From positions 1 through 64,000 of the forward strand of contig JANQHO010000156.1 of the NCBI GenBank assembly GCA_028277105.1: a stretch of DNA of 64,000 nucleotides, in the 5' to 3' direction. Below are positions 34,123-43,890 of this stretch, one piece after another. This DNA comes from Owenweeksia sp. Lineage in GTDB: Bacteria > Bacteroidota > Bacteroidia > Flavobacteriales > Schleiferiaceae. The notes beneath the pieces were generated by a model. That model was given only the letters and a program-made list of their open reading frames with translations. It did no database searches and was not told the DNA's origin. Every line of letters begins with the position of its first letter. Position 1 is the stretch's first letter. The position numbers and the translations under genes were made by a program.

Positions 34123-36084
34123 TCAATAGGTTCCTCCGGGCTTCCGGGCATTCAGTTCCGGGGTATTTTCAAAAGAAGGCAACACAAGAGGTAGCCGTGT
34201 GAGGCCAGCCGTATCGGTTAACGATCTCATGAAAGCAATGATAGCCTCTTTTTCGTCTGCAGAAAGGTGTAAGGAATCAGGCGGAAGTGTTTGATAAGGA
34301 AGATCCAGGCCCAGACCGGCCGCTCCTCCGTGATCGTAAAAATCTACCACCTCTTCCAGAGTTTCATACGCTCCGTTGTGAAAATAAGGAGCAGTAAGCT
34401 CTGCATTTCTAACCGTTACCGTTTTGAAGGATTTTTCATAGAAATAGATTTCCTCTTTGGGAATTTTATTGGCTATGCGGCCGGGATCATTGTCTATACC
34501 TGATTCCGGCTGATTGGGCTTGTTCAATATCCCTAAAACTTCCGATTCATTCTCGTGGAAATAAGGAGGTACCAGACCACTGAAAGTAGGGGCAAAGTGA
34601 CAGGTACCGCAAGCGGCCTTTCCCATAAAAAGATTGAAGCCTCTTTTCACCTGAGGATCGAGATCTTCAATTTCTCCTCTTACATAGCGATCAAAATCAC
34701 TGTTGAAAGAGCCCAGAGAGATCAAGTAGGAGGCTATGGCAGCTGAGAGGGTATTTTTATTGATGATCTCCTTGCCTTTAAAACCGGGAAAAGCCTCGGT
34801 AAAACGTTTTTGGTATTCCTCACTGGAGTTCAGTTTCGAGAATATCTTGCCGTAATTGGTATTGAACTCCTCATGACTGACAATTACGTGCTCTACCTGG
34901 TCTTCAATTTGGAAAGAACGCAGATCCCAAAAGAAACGGTCGGAATAAATGGCATTGAGCACGGTGGGGGCATGGCGTTGCAACTTACCGGTCCCGTCAA
35001 AGGCTATCGGCTTGTCCAGACCATCAGTAAAACCATATTCAGGCTTATGACAACTGGCACAACTGCGCTCGTTGTTACGACTGAGTACCGGATCAAAAAA
35101 CAGCATCCGGCCTAATTCCCTTAACTCTTCATTATCAGTATCTTCTGTTAATTTAGAATAATAGTATGGGTTGAGAAAATCCGTACTGAAGATATTATCG
35201 CTCGTATACTTCCACGACTGCTTGAGTGTGGTAACTTCATCTATGGTTTCCAGCTTTAAACTGAGATGTAATTTGAGCAGGGCTTCAAAAAGAGGATTAA
35301 TGTATTTTTTGAGATATTCCAGCCGGTCAAATCCCTCAAAATCATCATGCTTTTCAAGGTACGCTATGGCATTGTCAAAATATCCCAGTGTTTGTTGCTT
35401 TTGCCCACTTAGATTACCGGGTAAAAGTTTAAGATAAGGTTGTATGGCTTGTTGTAAGGCCTGCATGGAAGAAAGAGCTTCTTCTATGGCATTGGCGGAG
35501 CCAGGGGTATCAAAACCGGTTAGGCCCAGGGCAAAAATGCGTATGACCTGTAAACGGGCAGCTTCAAATATTTCCCGGTCTAAAACAGGATGATTGGTAA
35601 AATCTTTTAGTATAGCACTATATTTTATGTTTAGCTTACGGCTAAGCGCTACAATTTCTTCGGGAGCTTCAAGGGCTTCATCGGTAAATATAATTTCGTC
35701 TAGCCTTTGTAAGCCTTCCGGTTCATGAACTACCGGCATGGGGCGATAGGGATCGAGATGAAGCAGGGGCGCCCCGTTAAGTCCGCCTTTTACGGATATG
35801 GGATAATAGTACTCCAGTAGAAACTCTACTTTTTTGTAGCTAAGGCGGGTTTGCAGGAGGCTCTCCCTGAGCTCTTCCAGGCTGGTTTCGCCATTGGAAT
35901 AGCCAACAGCTTTATTGTTGAGTTCTGCAATGTATTTTGCCAGTTGTTTAGCTTCGGCAACGGCCCTGGAATGGATCTGCTCGGAGGGACTGCCGGGCTT
36001 AAAGGAAAAATGTAATACAAGGGGAATTATAAAAGCGGTGATAAAAAGCACCAGGTATTTTCTATTGTCAATTTTCATCTTCAT
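34123..36084 (-). CDS. Di-haem cytochrome c peroxidase (MauG/CcpA family) with an extra N-terminal domain
   Basis: 653 aa. The C-terminal half (about 315-640) is a di-haem peroxidase with CASCH (342-346) and CGTCH (492-496) haem motifs, GRMLFFDPVLS and NAELTAPYFHNG. The N-terminal part (after a membrane/signal segment) is a helical domain of roughly 270 residues rich in Leu/Glu, with LSYKKVEFLLEYYYP and NGAPLLHLDP that vaguely recall imelysin-like proteins. Periplasmic; may reduce peroxide or modify a partner. It lies downstream of the PhoX-like gene in the same direction, behind a hairpin. Confidence 0.88.
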   Translation of the reverse strand: MKMKIDNRKYLVLFITAFIIPLVLHFSFKPGSPSEQIHSRAVAEAKQLAKYIAELNNKAVGYSNGETSLEELRESLLQTRLSYKKVEFLLEYYYPISVKGGLNGAPLLHLDPYRPMPVVHEPEGLQRLDEIIFTDEALEAPEEIVALSRKLNIKYSAILKDFTNHPVLDREIFEAARLQVIRIFALGLTGFDTPGSANAIEEALSSMQALQQAIQPYLKLLPGNLSGQKQQTLGYFDNAIAYLEKHDDFEGFDRLEYLKKYINPLFEALLKLHLSLKLETIDEVTTLKQSWKYTSDNIFSTDFLNPYYYSKLTEDTDNEELRELGRMLFFDPVLSRNNERSCASCHKPEYGFTDGLDKPIAFDGTGKLQRHAPTVLNAIYSDRFFWDLRSFQIEDQVEHVIVSHEEFNTNYGKIFSKLNSSEEYQKRFTEAFPGFKGKEIINKNTLSAAIASYLISLGSFNSDFDRYVRGEIEDLDPQVKRGFNLFMGKAACGTCHFAPTFSGLVPPYFHENESEVLGILNKPNQPESGIDNDPGRIANKIPKEEIYFYEKSFKTVTVRNAELTAPYFHNGAYETLEEVVDFYDHGGAAGLGLDLPYQTLPPDSLHLSADEKEAIIAFMRSLTDTAGLTRLPLVLPSFENTPELNARKPGGTY

Positions 36085-36109
36085 ATCCAGTAAATATCAG
36101 AAAGGGTAA

Positions 36110-36138
36110 ATCCCGGTACCGAAGATCGGTACCGGGAT
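36110..36138 (-). terminator. Hairpin terminator after the PhoX-like gene
   Basis: A 12-bp perfect stem (ATCCCGGTACCG with its complement) around a 5-nt loop, 31 nt past the stop. Only three T follow on the minus strand, so termination may be partial and allow readthrough into the peroxidase gene. Confidence 0.6.
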
Positions 36139-36168
36139 AAAAGTTTTTTGAAAAAACAAACTATACTT

Positions 36169-37986
36169 TTACTTTACAATGAACTTAAGGGTTTCTCCTT
36201 CTTCAGTTTGAAGGAAGTATGTTCCAGAAGCGAGATCGGAAACATCAATAGAAGTGCGATCGCGGTATACGCGGATACGCTTGCCTAAATTATTGTAAAT
36301 GGCCACGTCTTTCTTCTCGCTCAGGTTAAGCATACGGGTAGTAGGATTAGGATAGATGCTAAAACCACTTTCCAGTTTAACTTCTTCTTCAGTTCCTATA
36401 GTTGTCCTGTCCCAACCAGTTATAGCCAGGGTAAGGGAGTTATTGTAAGGGAAAGGATTGGAAGAAGAAGGGTGCTGGCTGTTTACCAAAATGGTTTTTC
36501 CGTCAGGGGTAGCTACCGCACCGGTAACCTCAGCTCCCAATGGTACGATCGCAATACGCACCAGGTCGTTTGGAGTAGGGTTGGCAATGGTCATATCCAA
36601 CAGGAATAACTCACAGGTTCTGTTAGTAACCCCGGCAGGAGTGCTACCGTAATCCGTTTGGTTAAGGTCTTCACAAATGATCATGTAATCGCGGTTGTTA
36701 ACCGTGAAGAAGTTCAAGCCGTCAGGATTGGATAAGTGTACATCAGGATAAGCATTGATAGCAGGGCTGGTAGCAAAGTCAGGGCCACCTTCAATGTAAG
36801 GTACTACTGTTTGATTGGCAGGATCGTATACTAAAACACGACCGTAGTAGTCAGCATAAGCAGAGCTATCAGGGTGAGTAGACTGAGCAGTTGCTCTGGT
36901 AAAATGATGAGGAGCATGCACGGCACCGGCATTGCTTTCTCCAATCCAACGGTTGGCGGGATTGGCACGGCCGGTTTCTGTCATGTATACCTTACCATCG
37001 TGAGCGGCAAGCCATTCCAGGCGGTTAAACATAGTAGCTCCGGCAGCAACAGCCTCATCAGAAAAGTTGAGCATCTTGTTAGGATCGGCATTGTCAATGG
37101 CAACCCACTTATCAGGGGTAGCAGCATCGTGCTTATATACATAAGTAATCCCCTGGGTAAAATCACCGGCAGTAGTGGCAACAAACTTGGTAAAGAAACC
37201 GGGAGTAGCATCAGCACCGAGGTAAACAGTTTGGTTATCTTTCATAATAACACCACCTTCAAAAGGCTGGCGGCCCCAGTTGTACTGCTTGCGGATAGCT
37301 ACCGCTTCTTTGGGATCGATCTCAACCATGTAGTTGAAGTTTTCGTTCTTTCTGATGGTCAGGTTGTCAAAAGTGGGGAAGTCACCGTTGGTATTGATGG
37401 TAAAATCAGAAGTATCAGTCACACCATTTCCTCCGGCATAGATAGAAGCGTTATTTCCTCTGAACCACTCTTCAGCAGTCCAGATACGTCCGTCAGGAGC
37501 ACTAATACCTCCACAATTCATTCCGGTTTCGCCTACGGTATTTACAAAGTCAACAGCAAAGAATTCTCCGGAGCGTCCGTCATTTAAGGTTTGGTTAACA
37601 ATAATCAAAGAATCGGTATTAGGATCTCTTCTTACTTTGAAAACCGTCATACCGCCACCGTCACCGATACTATCGTTGTCGATGATCATTTCGTGGTTAA
37701 CAGAAACCCAACCGAGGTCACCGCTAACGGAATTATCAGGCGTAAAACCAATGAAGTCGTGCCATTGCTTGGCCAAAGCTTCACCGGCAGCATTACCGTA
37801 AGTAGCAGTTGTTTGTACTTTGTGATAACCACCGACAAACAAAATCTGAGTTTGTAAAGGAGATGGCGGCAAAATAACCGTTGTAGGATTCCAGTTAGTG
37901 TCAATTTCTGGGTCAAAAGCAATCTGGGCCTGGGATAAACCACATACAGCACCAGTTACTAATACACTTAGTAGCAATTTTTTCAT
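36169..37986 (-). CDS. PhoX-like (DUF839) phosphatase with T9SS sorting domain
   Basis: 605 aa: signal peptide (cut after LSQAQ), a PhoX-type beta-propeller body and a T9SS C-terminal domain (GFSIYPNPTT to LASGTYFLQ). PhoX features include LGWVSVNHE, GGISAPDGRIWTAEEW, WGRQPFEGGV, KVYMTETGR, NPDGLNFF and a late EVTGAVATPDGKT with NSQHPSS. PhoX enzymes are calcium/iron alkaline phosphatases that free phosphate from organic esters. The sorting domain means this one crosses the outer membrane to the surface. Divergent from the Bat operon. Confidence 0.85.
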   Translation of the reverse strand: MKKLLLSVLVTGAVCGLSQAQIAFDPEIDTNWNPTTVILPPSPLQTQILFVGGYHKVQTTATYGNAAGEALAKQWHDFIGFTPDNSVSGDLGWVSVNHEMIIDNDSIGDGGGMTVFKVRRDPNTDSLIIVNQTLNDGRSGEFFAVDFVNTVGETGMNCGGISAPDGRIWTAEEWFRGNNASIYAGGNGVTDTSDFTINTNGDFPTFDNLTIRKNENFNYMVEIDPKEAVAIRKQYNWGRQPFEGGVIMKDNQTVYLGADATPGFFTKFVATTAGDFTQGITYVYKHDAATPDKWVAIDNADPNKMLNFSDEAVAAGATMFNRLEWLAAHDGKVYMTETGRANPANRWIGESNAGAVHAPHHFTRATAQSTHPDSSAYADYYGRVLVYDPANQTVVPYIEGGPDFATSPAINAYPDVHLSNPDGLNFFTVNNRDYMIICEDLNQTDYGSTPAGVTNRTCELFLLDMTIANPTPNDLVRIAIVPLGAEVTGAVATPDGKTILVNSQHPSSSNPFPYNNSLTLAITGWDRTTIGTEEEVKLESGFSIYPNPTTRMLNLSEKKDVAIYNNLGKRIRVYRDRTSIDVSDLASGTYFLQTEEGETLKFIVK

Positions 37987-38247
37987 TTGATGTAAGATTT
38001 AGGATTTAAGTCGATGCAAACATCAATTTGTCATGTTAATCTTACCTTATGATCAGTTTAAGGAAACTTTGCTCTTGTGTTAAGATTCACCTGGCATTCT
38101 TATACATTTGATAACATGGGAAAAGGCGCTCCCTTTGAAGTATTAGTTAAGGGGTTAGACTTTTAACAAGACTTTAACTACAAAATGCCAATAAAGCTAT
38201 CAACTTTGCGTAAACAAATACAGGTTTTCAACAATTGTTTATAACAC

Positions 38248-38255
38248 TATTTTTG
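38248..38255 (+). promoter_or_regulatory. Bacteroidota -7 promoter element for the Bat operon
   Basis: TATTTTTG matches TAnnTTTG, 28 nt before the moxR start, in the 297-bp divergent gap to the phoX-like gene. No clear -33 TTTG. Nothing else is recognised in that gap. Confidence 0.4.
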
Positions 38256-38283
38256 CAACACTTTAAACTCACAATACTAGTTT

Positions 38284-39288
38284 ATGGAAGTCACAAAGAG
38301 TACCGCTGACATTCGAGAGCTCAATCAGAAAATCGAGCAGGAAAGTGCTTTTATCGATTTGCTATTGATGGAGATCAACAAATCCATCATTGGTCAAAAG
38401 CAAATGTTGGAAAGACTTTTGCTCGCCCTGCTGGGCAATGGTCATATTTTATTGGAAGGTGTACCCGGCCTGGCTAAAACACTGGCCATAAAATCTTTGA
38501 GCAAAGCCATTGATGCCCAATTCAGCCGCTTGCAATTTACTCCGGACTTACTGCCTTCTGACGTAATTGGCACTCAGATCTACAATATCCAGAAAAACGA
38601 ATTTGCCATTAAAAAAGGGCCTGTTTTTGCCAACTTTGTATTGGCTGACGAGATTAACCGCGCCCCGGCCAAAGTACAAAGTGCCCTTCTGGAAGCTATG
38701 CAGGAAAGGCAGGTTACCATAGGCGATGAAACCTTTAGTCTCCCGAAGCCCTTTTTGGTTTTGGCCACTCAAAACCCGGTAGAACAGGAAGGAACGTACC
38801 CTTTGCCTGAAGCGCAAACCGATCGCTTTATGCTAAAGACAGTGATCACCTACCCCAAACAGGAAGAGGAAAGGCTTATTATGCGCCAAAACCTTGCGGG
38901 AGGAGCAGAATCTATAAAGCCCGTAATAAATATTGATACTATTCTGAAAGCCCGGCAAACGGTAAGCGAAGTATACATGGATGAAAAGATCGAAAAATAC
39001 ATCCTCGATATCGTATTTGCCACCCGAAATCCAGAAGATTACAAGGTTCCCTCTCTAAAACCCCTTATCAGCTTTGGCGCTTCGCCCAGGGGAAGTATTA
39101 ACCTGGCTTCAGCAGCCAGAGTATACGCCTTCATTAAAAGGAGGGGCTACGTAATTCCTGAAGATGTAAGGGCTGTAGCCGAAGATGTATTGCGCCACCG
39201 CATAGGCATTACTTACGAAGCTGAAGCTGAAAATGTAACTAGCGAAGACATCATCAGCCAAATTTTAGATCACGTAGAAGTACCATAA
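38284..39288 (+). CDS. moxR: MoxR-family AAA+ ATPase
   Basis: 334 aa with Walker A EGVPGLAKT (near 60), Walker B LADEINRAPAKVQ, ATQNPVEQEGTYPLPEAQTDRF and the sensor region. MoxR ATPases act as chaperones for the VWA proteins encoded downstream. First gene of the Bat operon. Confidence 0.95.
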   Translation: MEVTKSTADIRELNQKIEQESAFIDLLLMEINKSIIGQKQMLERLLLALLGNGHILLEGVPGLAKTLAIKSLSKAIDAQFSRLQFTPDLLPSDVIGTQIYNIQKNEFAIKKGPVFANFVLADEINRAPAKVQSALLEAMQERQVTIGDETFSLPKPFLVLATQNPVEQEGTYPLPEAQTDRFMLKTVITYPKQEEERLIMRQNLAGGAESIKPVINIDTILKARQTVSEVYMDEKIEKYILDIVFATRNPEDYKVPSLKPLISFGASPRGSINLASAARVYAFIKRRGYVIPEDVRAVAEDVLRHRIGITYEAEAENVTSEDIISQILDHVEVP

Positions 39289-39304
39289 AGATCCTCATCA
39301 GCAA

Positions 39305-40177
39305 ATGAGCAGCACACAGGAACTTCTTAAAAAAGTACGCAGGATAGAAATAAAAACCCGCAGGCTTTCCAACCACCTTTTCTCAGGAGAATATCACAGT
39401 AGCTTTAAGGGGAGGGGAATGGCTTTTAGTGAAGTGAGAAAATACGAGTACGGAGATGATATCAGAGCCATTGACTGGAATGTTACAGCCCGTCTTAACG
39501 AACCTTATATAAAGGTATTTGAAGAAGAACGGGAGTTGACTCTTATGCTGCTGGTCGATGTAAGCGGTTCCGGTAATTTCGGTTCCAGAGTACAGTTGAA
39601 AAGGGAAATGATCACAGAAATATGTGCCACCCTGGCCTTTTCGGCTATCCAGAATAATGATAAAGTTGGCGTAATCCTTTTCAGTGACACTATAGAACTG
39701 TTCATCCCTCCAAAAAAAGGTAAAACTCACACCCTGAGAATCATAAGGGAATTGATAGAATTTAAGCCCCAAAGCCAGAAAACAAACATTGCCGGGGCCT
39801 TGCGCTACTTTTCCAGTATTCAGAAAAAAAGAGCCATTGCTTTTGTATTGTCTGATTTCATGGATCAGGAATACCGCGATCCTTTGCGAATTATGGCCCA
39901 AAGACACGATGTTACCGGCATCCGCATATACGACCCGCGGGAAGAAACACTCCCTAACCTGGGCCTGGTTCCCATGAAAGATCCCGAAAGCGGTAAAGTG
40001 AGCTACATCAACACCGCATCCAAAAGCCTGCGAAGAAAACTCAAGCAGCAGTTTGATTCCAGCTACCGCTATTTCAGGGATAGCTTTACCAGAAGCGGGG
40101 CCGGTCAGCTCTCCATCAGGGTAGATGAATCTTACCCGGCCAAACTATTGGGATACTTTAAACAGAAAAGCGCATGA
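39305..40177 (+). CDS. DUF58-domain protein (Bat operon)
   Basis: 290 aa. It has the DUF58 signature (FKGRGMAFSEVRKYEYGDDIRAIDWNVTAR near 35-65) and a VWA-like fold starting at LMLLVDVSGSGNFGS, a MIDAS-like DxSxS. No transmembrane segment is evident, so it is cytoplasmic. Normally encoded right after MoxR. The stop overlaps the next start (ATGA). Confidence 0.93.
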   Translation: MSSTQELLKKVRRIEIKTRRLSNHLFSGEYHSSFKGRGMAFSEVRKYEYGDDIRAIDWNVTARLNEPYIKVFEEERELTLMLLVDVSGSGNFGSRVQLKREMITEICATLAFSAIQNNDKVGVILFSDTIELFIPPKKGKTHTLRIIRELIEFKPQSQKTNIAGALRYFSSIQKKRAIAFVLSDFMDQEYRDPLRIMAQRHDVTGIRIYDPREETLPNLGLVPMKDPESGKVSYINTASKSLRRKLKQQFDSSYRYFRDSFTRSGAGQLSIRVDESYPAKLLGYFKQKSA

Positions 40178-41115
40178 GGAAGCTGGTGATCTTTACGTTC
40201 GCTGTAGCAATACATTTTGCCTTACCAGCCCAGGACAGTATTTCTTTTACAACCTGGGCCGATACCAATGTTATCCTCCTGGGAGAGCAATTCAAACTTA
40301 CCCTGTCAGCTTCTGTTCCCGAGGAAACAGCATTTGAATGGCCTTTATGGGAAGATACGGTTTCGGGTCTCGAACTGCTGGAAGTATCTAAGCTCGATAC
40401 CACTGCTGATAAAGGTTACTGGCAGATTAACCAACACTTCACCTTTACCTCTTTTGACAGTGGCTTTGTTTTTATTCCTCCACTGGAAGTAAAAGTAAAA
40501 GGTCAGAGGTATTCCAGCCAGGCTTTTCCCATAACTGTAAAGTTTCCCGAAATATCGGAAGAACAGGATTATTACGATATTAAAGATCCTCTTGACGTGC
40601 CCCTAGACTGGTGGCTGATCCTTAAATGGGTGGGCATTATTTCGCTTGCACTGGCTTTAATAGGCGGTTTGATCTACAGGCTTTTCTTTCACAACAAAAG
40701 GGTGGCCCAACTCAGGGAACAAAAGAAAATGCTACCTCCTTTTGAATATGCCATGCTGATGTTGGAAGAACTGGAATCAAAAAAATTATGGCAAAGCGGT
40801 AAGCTAAAAGAATACCACTCTGAACTCACTGATATATTGAGGGTATTCCTGGAGCGGCAATTTGCCATCAATGCTATGGAAAGCACCGCCAGTGAAGTGT
40901 ACGAAAAAACCAGACGCCTCAGAATACCAGAACAACTGGATGAAGACCTCAAAGAAATGCTGAGCTTGAGTGAGCTGGTGAAATACGCCAAAGAAAAACC
41001 GGGACAATTGGAAAATGAAAAGAGTTTTGCCACGGTAAAGACATTCTTATTACACTATAAACCAGAACCGGAAAAGGAAGAAAAACAAGATGGAGTACGA
41101 ATTTCAGAATCCTGA
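40174..41115 (+). CDS. DUF4381-like membrane protein of the Bat operon
   Basis: 313 aa: signal peptide, an extracytoplasmic beta domain (about 20-135), one transmembrane helix (about 150-172) and a cytoplasmic helical tail (LPPFEYAMLMLEELESKKLWQSGKLKEYHSELTDILRVFLERQF). The tail resembles the DUF4381/DUF4129-like region found between DUF58 and BatA genes. It is also like the tail of BatD further on. Role unknown; presumably assembles with the Bat membrane complex. Confidence 0.8.
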   Translation: MRKLVIFTFAVAIHFALPAQDSISFTTWADTNVILLGEQFKLTLSASVPEETAFEWPLWEDTVSGLELLEVSKLDTTADKGYWQINQHFTFTSFDSGFVFIPPLEVKVKGQRYSSQAFPITVKFPEISEEQDYYDIKDPLDVPLDWWLILKWVGIISLALALIGGLIYRLFFHNKRVAQLREQKKMLPPFEYAMLMLEELESKKLWQSGKLKEYHSELTDILRVFLERQFAINAMESTASEVYEKTRRLRIPEQLDEDLKEMLSLSELVKYAKEKPGQLENEKSFATVKTFLLHYKPEPEKEEKQDGVRISES

Positions 41116-42088
41116 GTTTCTGTGGTTTTTGCTGGTGTTGCCTTTGCTGGGATTTTGGCAGTGGTATAACCGGAAAAAGCAAACGCCTGAAATCCTGTAT
41201 CCTTTGGCCAGGGAGCTGGGTGCTGGCAGCGGCAACTGGGTGGCTTATGCCCGTTGGGTATTACCGGCTTTTCGCTTGTTAGCCATCGGTTTGGCTATTA
41301 TTGCCCTGTCCAGGCCACGTTCTTCAGAAGAAAATACCAAGACCCGTTCTACCGAAGGTATTGACATTGTAATGGCTTTAGATGTTTCCGCCAGTATGTT
41401 GGCCCGCGATTTAAAACCCAATCGTATGGAAGCTACTAAAAATGTAGCGGCTGATTTTATTGAAGGACGCCCGAATGACCGCATCGGCCTGGTGATCTAT
41501 TCGGGAGAATCTTATACCCAGGCACCCTTAACCAGCGATCACAAAGTATTACTCAATACGCTGAAAGATGTAAAATACGGGCTCATCCAAGACGGTACTG
41601 CCATCGGAATGGGCTTGTCTACTGCTGTAAGCCGTGTAAAAGACAGCAAGGCTAAAAGCAAGGTGATCATACTGTTAACTGACGGAGAAAACAACACCGG
41701 ACAAATAGATCCTCTTACTGCAGCCCAACTGGCTCAGAAGTTTAACATCAGAGTATATACCATTGGTGTAGGTACTAAAGGTAATGCTCCCACCCCTTAC
41801 GCTTATGACATAAGGGGCAAGTTGATGTTCCGCAATATGCCGGTGAGTATTGATGAAGATCTTCTCAAGAAAATCGCCTCAGAAACGGGAGGCAAATATT
41901 TCCGGGCTACAGACAATAATAAACTCCAGGCTATTTACGAAGAGATCGATCAACTGGAAAAAACCAAATTACAAGAATTGAAATACTACTCGTATGATGA
42001 AAAGTTTGAACTTTTTGCTCTCCTGGCCTTTGTACTTTTCGCTTTGGAAATATTGCTTAAACAAACCCTTTTCAGAAGCTTTATATAG
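41090..42088 (+). CDS. batA: BatA, VWA-domain membrane protein
   Basis: 332 aa: two N-terminal hydrophobic segments, VWA domain with the MIDAS motif ALDVSASM and TDGENNTG, and a C-terminal transmembrane helix. Part of the Bat complex linked to aerotolerance and stress resistance in Bacteroides and to virulence in Francisella. It overlaps the previous gene by 26 nt and abuts batB. Confidence 0.94.
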   Translation: MEYEFQNPEFLWFLLVLPLLGFWQWYNRKKQTPEILYPLARELGAGSGNWVAYARWVLPAFRLLAIGLAIIALSRPRSSEENTKTRSTEGIDIVMALDVSASMLARDLKPNRMEATKNVAADFIEGRPNDRIGLVIYSGESYTQAPLTSDHKVLLNTLKDVKYGLIQDGTAIGMGLSTAVSRVKDSKAKSKVIILLTDGENNTGQIDPLTAAQLAQKFNIRVYTIGVGTKGNAPTPYAYDIRGKLMFRNMPVSIDEDLLKKIASETGGKYFRATDNNKLQAIYEEIDQLEKTKLQELKYYSYDEKFELFALLAFVLFALEILLKQTLFRSFI

Positions 42089-43135
42089 ATGTACCAGTTA
42101 GATCATCCATATTACCTTTATTTACTGCTGGCCGTTCCTGTAATACTGGTATCGTATCTTCTTTTAAGCTGGTGGAAAAAACGGGTAAGGAAAGAATATG
42201 GCGATGCCGATTTACTAAGAAAAATGGCACCTGAAAGAAGCAGTAATAAACCTGTTCTGAAGCTCATTTTATGGCTGTTGATCATCAGTTCTTTATCACT
42301 GGCTCTGGTCAATCCCAAAGTCGGCACCCGCATAGAAAAAGTAAAGCGCGAGGGAGTGGATATAGTCTTTGCACTGGATGTGAGTAAAAGTATGCTAGCC
42401 GAAGATGTCCAACCCAATCGCCTGGCCAGAGCCAAACAGATCATCTCCCGGGTTTTAGATAAGTTGGTAAGCGACCGGGTGGGCATAATCATTTACGCAG
42501 GCAGGGCCTATCCACAACTTCCTATCACTACTGATTACGGAGCAGCCCGTCTCTTCCTTCAAACCGTAGATACCGAGATCATTCCTTCCCAGGGAACTGC
42601 CATAGCCGAAGCAGTAGAACTATCCCTGGATTATTTTGATGACGAAGAGCAGAAAAACAGGGTTCTTGTTATTTTAAGCGATGGCGAAGATCACGAAGAA
42701 GGTTTTAAGGAAGATGCGGAAAAGGCAGCGGAATACGGTATTACGATATATACCATTGGCGTAGGCACCTTACAGGGAGGCCCCATACCTGATTATCGCA
42801 GGGGAATACAGGTGGGATACAAAAAAGACCGGGAAGGAAATGTAGTAGTTACTAAATTACAAACGTCCATACTAAAAGATATTGCCAATACCACTAAAGG
42901 TGCTTACCTCAATGGCAGTAACACCCGCCAGGTAGTAGAATCTTTGATGGGCTATGTGGAAGGGATGGAAAAAAAAGAGTTTGAGACCAGTATGTTTGCC
43001 GATTACGAAGACCAGTTTCAGTGGTTTTTGGGCCTGGCTTTGCTTTTGATGATAATTGATGTCTTGATCCTGGAACGCAAAACACAGTGGTTCAAACGCT
43101 TAAGATTATTTGAAAATGACAAAAACCGCGCTTAA
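42089..43135 (+). CDS. batB: BatB, VWA-domain membrane protein
   Basis: 348 aa, paralogous to BatA: N-terminal membrane segments, MIDAS ALDVSKSM, SDGEDHEEG, and a C-terminal transmembrane helix. Starts directly after the batA stop and overlaps batC by 20 nt. Confidence 0.94.
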   Translation: MYQLDHPYYLYLLLAVPVILVSYLLLSWWKKRVRKEYGDADLLRKMAPERSSNKPVLKLILWLLIISSLSLALVNPKVGTRIEKVKREGVDIVFALDVSKSMLAEDVQPNRLARAKQIISRVLDKLVSDRVGIIIYAGRAYPQLPITTDYGAARLFLQTVDTEIIPSQGTAIAEAVELSLDYFDDEEQKNRVLVILSDGEDHEEGFKEDAEKAAEYGITIYTIGVGTLQGGPIPDYRRGIQVGYKKDREGNVVVTKLQTSILKDIANTTKGAYLNGSNTRQVVESLMGYVEGMEKKEFETSMFADYEDQFQWFLGLALLLMIIDVLILERKTQWFKRLRLFENDKNRA

Positions 43136-43889
43136 CATAAGTCTACTCCTGTTATTTTTTGCCCTGGGAATTCAGGGGCAAAATTATCGCAGTGAAGTAA
43201 ATTCGGGTAATGAGTTATATCTGTCAGAAAAATACGATGAAGCTGAAATAGCCTACAAGAAAGCACTTTCGGAAAAGGAAGATCCCGTTGAAGCAAACTT
43301 TAACCTGGGTAATGCCCTGTTTAAACAAGAACGCTACGATGAGGCTTTGGAATACTATAACAATGCGGGTAAGCTGAGCGATGATAAAAAAATAATTGCC
43401 AAAGCCCAGCATAACATAGGTAATACCCTTCTGCAAAAAAAGAAGTACCAGGAGGCCGTTGAGGCTTATAAAAACTCCCTGAAAAATGATCCCAAAGACA
43501 ATGAGACCCGGTACAATCTCGCCAAAGCCCTGAGAGAATTGCAAAAACAGCAACAGCAGCAACAACAAGATCAGCAGGATCAACAAAACCAGGACCAAAA
43601 AGAAAACAAGAACAAGGACCAGGATAAGCAACAGAACAAAGATCAGCAAGAGCAAAACCAGAATGATAAAAAAGATGACGAGCGGGATAATGAAGGAGAA
43701 AACAAACAACAACAAAAAGGAGATCAACAAGACGAGCAGCAGGAACAAAAGGCACGGGCTGGTGAAATTTCACGTGAAGACGCTGAAAGGCTATTGGATG
43801 CCTTGAACCGTGAAGAGCAAAAAGTGCAGAAAAAAATAAACGAGAAAAAGATCAAAGCCGAACCGCTAAACACCGAAAAAGACTGGTAG
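43116..43889 (+). CDS. batC: BatC, TPR protein with a Gln/Asp/Lys-rich tract
   Basis: 257 aa from ATG 43116 (a TTG six bases earlier is the only alternative). It has a signal peptide, about three TPR units (about 25-135, with NFNLGNALFKQERYDEALEYY) and a low-complexity stretch of roughly 75 residues dominated by Gln, Asp, Lys and Asn, then a short charged tail. Exported to the periplasm. The low-complexity tract makes a long meaningless open frame on the other strand. Confidence 0.92.
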   Translation: MTKTALNISLLLLFFALGIQGQNYRSEVNSGNELYLSEKYDEAEIAYKKALSEKEDPVEANFNLGNALFKQERYDEALEYYNNAGKLSDDKKIIAKAQHNIGNTLLQKKKYQEAVEAYKNSLKNDPKDNETRYNLAKALRELQKQQQQQQQDQQDQQNQDQKENKNKDQDKQQNKDQQEQNQNDKKDDERDNEGENKQQQKGDQQDEQQEQKARAGEISREDAERLLDALNREEQKVQKKINEKKIKAEPLNTEKDW

Positions 43890-43890
43890 G

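Noticed and set aside
43224-43773. Two long minus-strand open frames opposite batC
   Set aside because: They are by-products of the Gln/Asp/Lys-rich low-complexity codons of batC; the predicted proteins are runs of Leu/Val/Phe or carry no recognisable motif.
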